Source: an uncultured Fodinibius sp.
Lineage (GTDB): Bacteria; Bacteroidota; Rhodothermia; Balneolales; Balneolaceae
Assembly (NCBI GenBank): GCA_913056455.1
Contig: CAJXMJ010000001.1
Location: 1,426,001-1,490,000 of the forward strand
Reading direction: 5' to 3'
Length of the DNA: 64,000 nucleotides
The notes beneath the pieces were generated by a model. The model made no database searches, was not told the origin of the DNA, and saw only the letters and a list, made by a program, of their open reading frames with translations. Made by a program: the position numbers and the translations under genes. How positions within the stretch are numbered: position 1 is the first letter of the stretch; each line of letters begins with the position of its first letter. Below are positions 62,467-64,000 of this stretch, piece by piece.

Positions 62467-63258
62467 ATGGCGACAAAGGAAGTAACTGCCCACCCTCTCT
62501 ACGAAGGAACGTTTAGCGTTGGTCTGGATAAAAAATTTAATCGCATTGATCGGGATGATCCTCCTGCCAAAGGAGCGCTGAAAATTTCCCTTAATCCCTT
62601 CTTAATCCAATCGGGTGACAAAAATATCCTTTTTGATGTAGGAATCGGTGATTTCGGAGAAGATACCAGTACCGATCATATAAAGAGTAATCTCGAAGCA
62701 TTTGGACTAACCGAATATGATATCACCGATATTTTCGCCAGTCACCTTCATTATGATCATATAGGCGGACTGGCAGGGCAGTCGTCGGGATATTGGGAAC
62801 TCACTTTTCCCGATGCAAATGTATGGGTTTCCCAAAAAGGATGGGAAAAGGTAAAAGATATGGATGAGTATTATGATGAAGAAAAAACAGAGTTTATTCA
62901 TTTTATAGATGCCAAAGCGAACCTCCAATTCGTGAATGAAGAGGATCATCCATATCCCGAGATACAAATCAAAAAGATCGGTGGACACACTGAATTTTCG
63001 CAAGCTTTGTTTTTTAATGACGGTAGTCAAAAGTATTTGATGGCCGGGGATGTCTTAGCCACCCGCGGGGAAGTCAATCGGAAATTCGCGGCAAAATATG
63101 ACTTTGATGCCGATCAAAGTATGGAAGTGCGAAAAGAACTAACACAACAAGCCTACGAAGAACAATACACTATTATGGGCTATCACGATTCGCACCATCC
63201 CCTATTTAACCTAACTGATTTCGACGAACAACAGGGATACAAAATTGAAGCTATTTAA
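62467..63258 (+). CDS. MBL-fold metallo-hydrolase
   Basis: From the ATG at 62467 (one base after the phoH stop) the protein is 263 residues. It has the metallo-beta-lactamase motif SHLHYDHIGG (HxHxDH) and a later His in KIGGHTEFSQAL, plus Asp in LMAGDVLAT, which bind the two metals. The family includes lactonases, glyoxalase II and other hydrolases; the substrate is unknown. The preceding gene ends only 1 base before, so the two are coupled. Confidence 0.88.
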   Translation: MATKEVTAHPLYEGTFSVGLDKKFNRIDRDDPPAKGALKISLNPFLIQSGDKNILFDVGIGDFGEDTSTDHIKSNLEAFGLTEYDITDIFASHLHYDHIGGLAGQSSGYWELTFPDANVWVSQKGWEKVKDMDEYYDEEKTEFIHFIDAKANLQFVNEEDHPYPEIQIKKIGGHTEFSQALFFNDGSQKYLMAGDVLATRGEVNRKFAAKYDFDADQSMEVRKELTQQAYEEQYTIMGYHDSHHPLFNLTDFDEQQGYKIEAI

Positions 63259-63260
63259 TA

Positions 63261-64000
63261 ATGTCATTACCAAATTTCACTAACGATATTTTTAGTTTTC
63301 TTGATGAACAAGATCTTCCCAATGATATTGAAGCAGCCATTATTCTGGGATCAGGCCTGGGGGGATTCGTCGATCAAATAAAGCATCCTAACGTTATCCC
63401 TTACGAAGATATTCCGGGTATGCCCGTTTCATCAGTACAGGGACATGCCGGGGAATTGATTATCGGAAAGATAAACGAACGCTCAGTAATTGCCTTTTCC
63501 GGGCGATTTCACCATTACGAAGGATTCTCTTTCGAGGAAACCGCTACCCCCGTTTACATTGCAAACTATCTGGCTGCTGATAAACTAATTATTTCCAATG
63601 CTGCCGGAGCCATCAACACCTCCTTCTCGGTTGGGGATCTGATGGTCATCGAAAGCATCATACGCAATAATTTAGCGATATCACCGCTGGGTCATCAAAA
63701 ACATCGGTACCAACATCATCAGTGGGTACCAAAAGTCAGAAAAATTGCCGCAGAACTCGGGCTTGTCACACAGCTGGGTAATTATATGTACGTAACCGGC
63801 CCTAATTACGAAACTAAAGCAGAAATCAGATCCTTTCGAAAAATGGGTGCTGATGCCGTGGGGATGTCCACAGCCACCGAGCTTTTCGAGGCCGCCCGCC
63901 TTAACTTAAAAAGCACCGCGATCTCGCTCATTACCAACATGTCAACCGGTGTAACGGGTGAAAAGCTCGACCACGAAGAAGTAAAAGCTGCGGCCGATGC
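63261..64000 (+). CDS. Purine-nucleoside phosphorylase (partial, runs off the window)
   Basis: The ATG at 63261 begins a frame open to the end of the window (246 codons). Motifs of the trimeric PNP family are present: AIILGSGLGGFVDQI (phosphate loop), GRFHHYEGFSFEE, NAAGAINTSF, TGPNYETKAEIRSFRKMGAD and VGMSTATE. It cleaves inosine and guanosine with phosphate to free base and ribose-1-phosphate. It follows the MBL gene by 2 bases. The final ~25 residues are missing. Confidence 0.95.
   Translation, partial: MSLPNFTNDIFSFLDEQDLPNDIEAAIILGSGLGGFVDQIKHPNVIPYEDIPGMPVSSVQGHAGELIIGKINERSVIAFSGRFHHYEGFSFEETATPVYIANYLAADKLIISNAAGAINTSFSVGDLMVIESIIRNNLAISPLGHQKHRYQHHQWVPKVRKIAAELGLVTQLGNYMYVTGPNYETKAEIRSFRKMGADAVGMSTATELFEAARLNLKSTAISLITNMSTGVTGEKLDHEEVKAAAD

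Noticed and set aside
1-64000. CRISPR array, rRNA operon, prophage or transposase genes
   Set aside because: No regularly spaced repeats, rRNA sequence, phage structural gene or DDE/HUH transposase was seen on either strand.

Overview
The window looks like part of the chromosome of a Gram-negative bacterium of the Bacteroidota/Balneolota/Rhodothermota group, most likely a Balneolaceae-type organism. This is inferred from gene content: a PorV-type outer-membrane protein, many lipoproteins with good lipoboxes, a CxxxY-type CcmE in a ccmC-ccmD-ccmE-ccmF cluster, RNase G, HslUV, a DUF5694 protein and a PHP-like core gene set. No rRNA or marker tree was available to confirm it.

Left part (1 to about 12.4 kb): a metal-resistance region. 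The plus strand carries the end of copB, a small SHOCT membrane protein, a CopA/CueO-like multicopper oxidase, an NAD(P)-binding protein, a YraQ/ArsP-type permease, a DUF2231-type membrane protein and a Cys-rich small protein. Facing it on the minus strand is a complete tripartite efflux set: histidine-rich exported protein, TolC-like outer-membrane channel, histidine-rich lipoprotein, CusB-like adaptor and CusA/CzcA-like pump. Together they would oxidise and export Cu(I), and perhaps other soft metals, from the periplasm.

Middle part (about 12.5 to 24.5 kb): accessory DNA arranged in two blocks. Each block begins with the same 40-47 bp hairpin repeat followed by a copy of a small helix-turn-helix gene. 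The third copy of the hairpin is the terminator of tRNA-Asn(GTT) at 24513-24584 and includes the last bases of the tRNA. Block A holds a bicarbonate transporter and its PII-like regulator (sbtA-sbtB) with a divergent CbbR-like LysR gene, a tail-anchored exported protein and a C11 (clostripain/caspase-like) lipoprotein. Block B holds a Ser/Thr kinase-TolB-TPR receptor, a double ABM-domain protein, an RsbU-like phosphatase and a STAS antagonist. The tRNA separates this accessory DNA from core genes, which is what stacked integrations at a tRNA 3' end would look like, although no integrase is visible.

Right part (24.5 to 64 kb): mostly housekeeping genes. They include truA, the cytochrome c maturation cluster, an MFS exporter, dut, a biotinyl-carrier-like protein overlapping murA, rng, hslV-hslU, a CtpA-type protease, rsmE, a BFD-like ferredoxin, a dCTP-deaminase-like protein, a HEAT-cyclophilin fusion, rplU-rpmA, an M23 peptidase, ridA, two tandem TPR lipoproteins, metB-like and thiolase genes, porV, a PASTA protein, rpe, phoH (apparently with an ATC start), an MBL-fold hydrolase and the 5' part of a purine nucleoside phosphorylase gene that runs off the end. 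Strong stem-loop terminators punctuate this part, including a 42-bp perfect palindrome between convergent genes.
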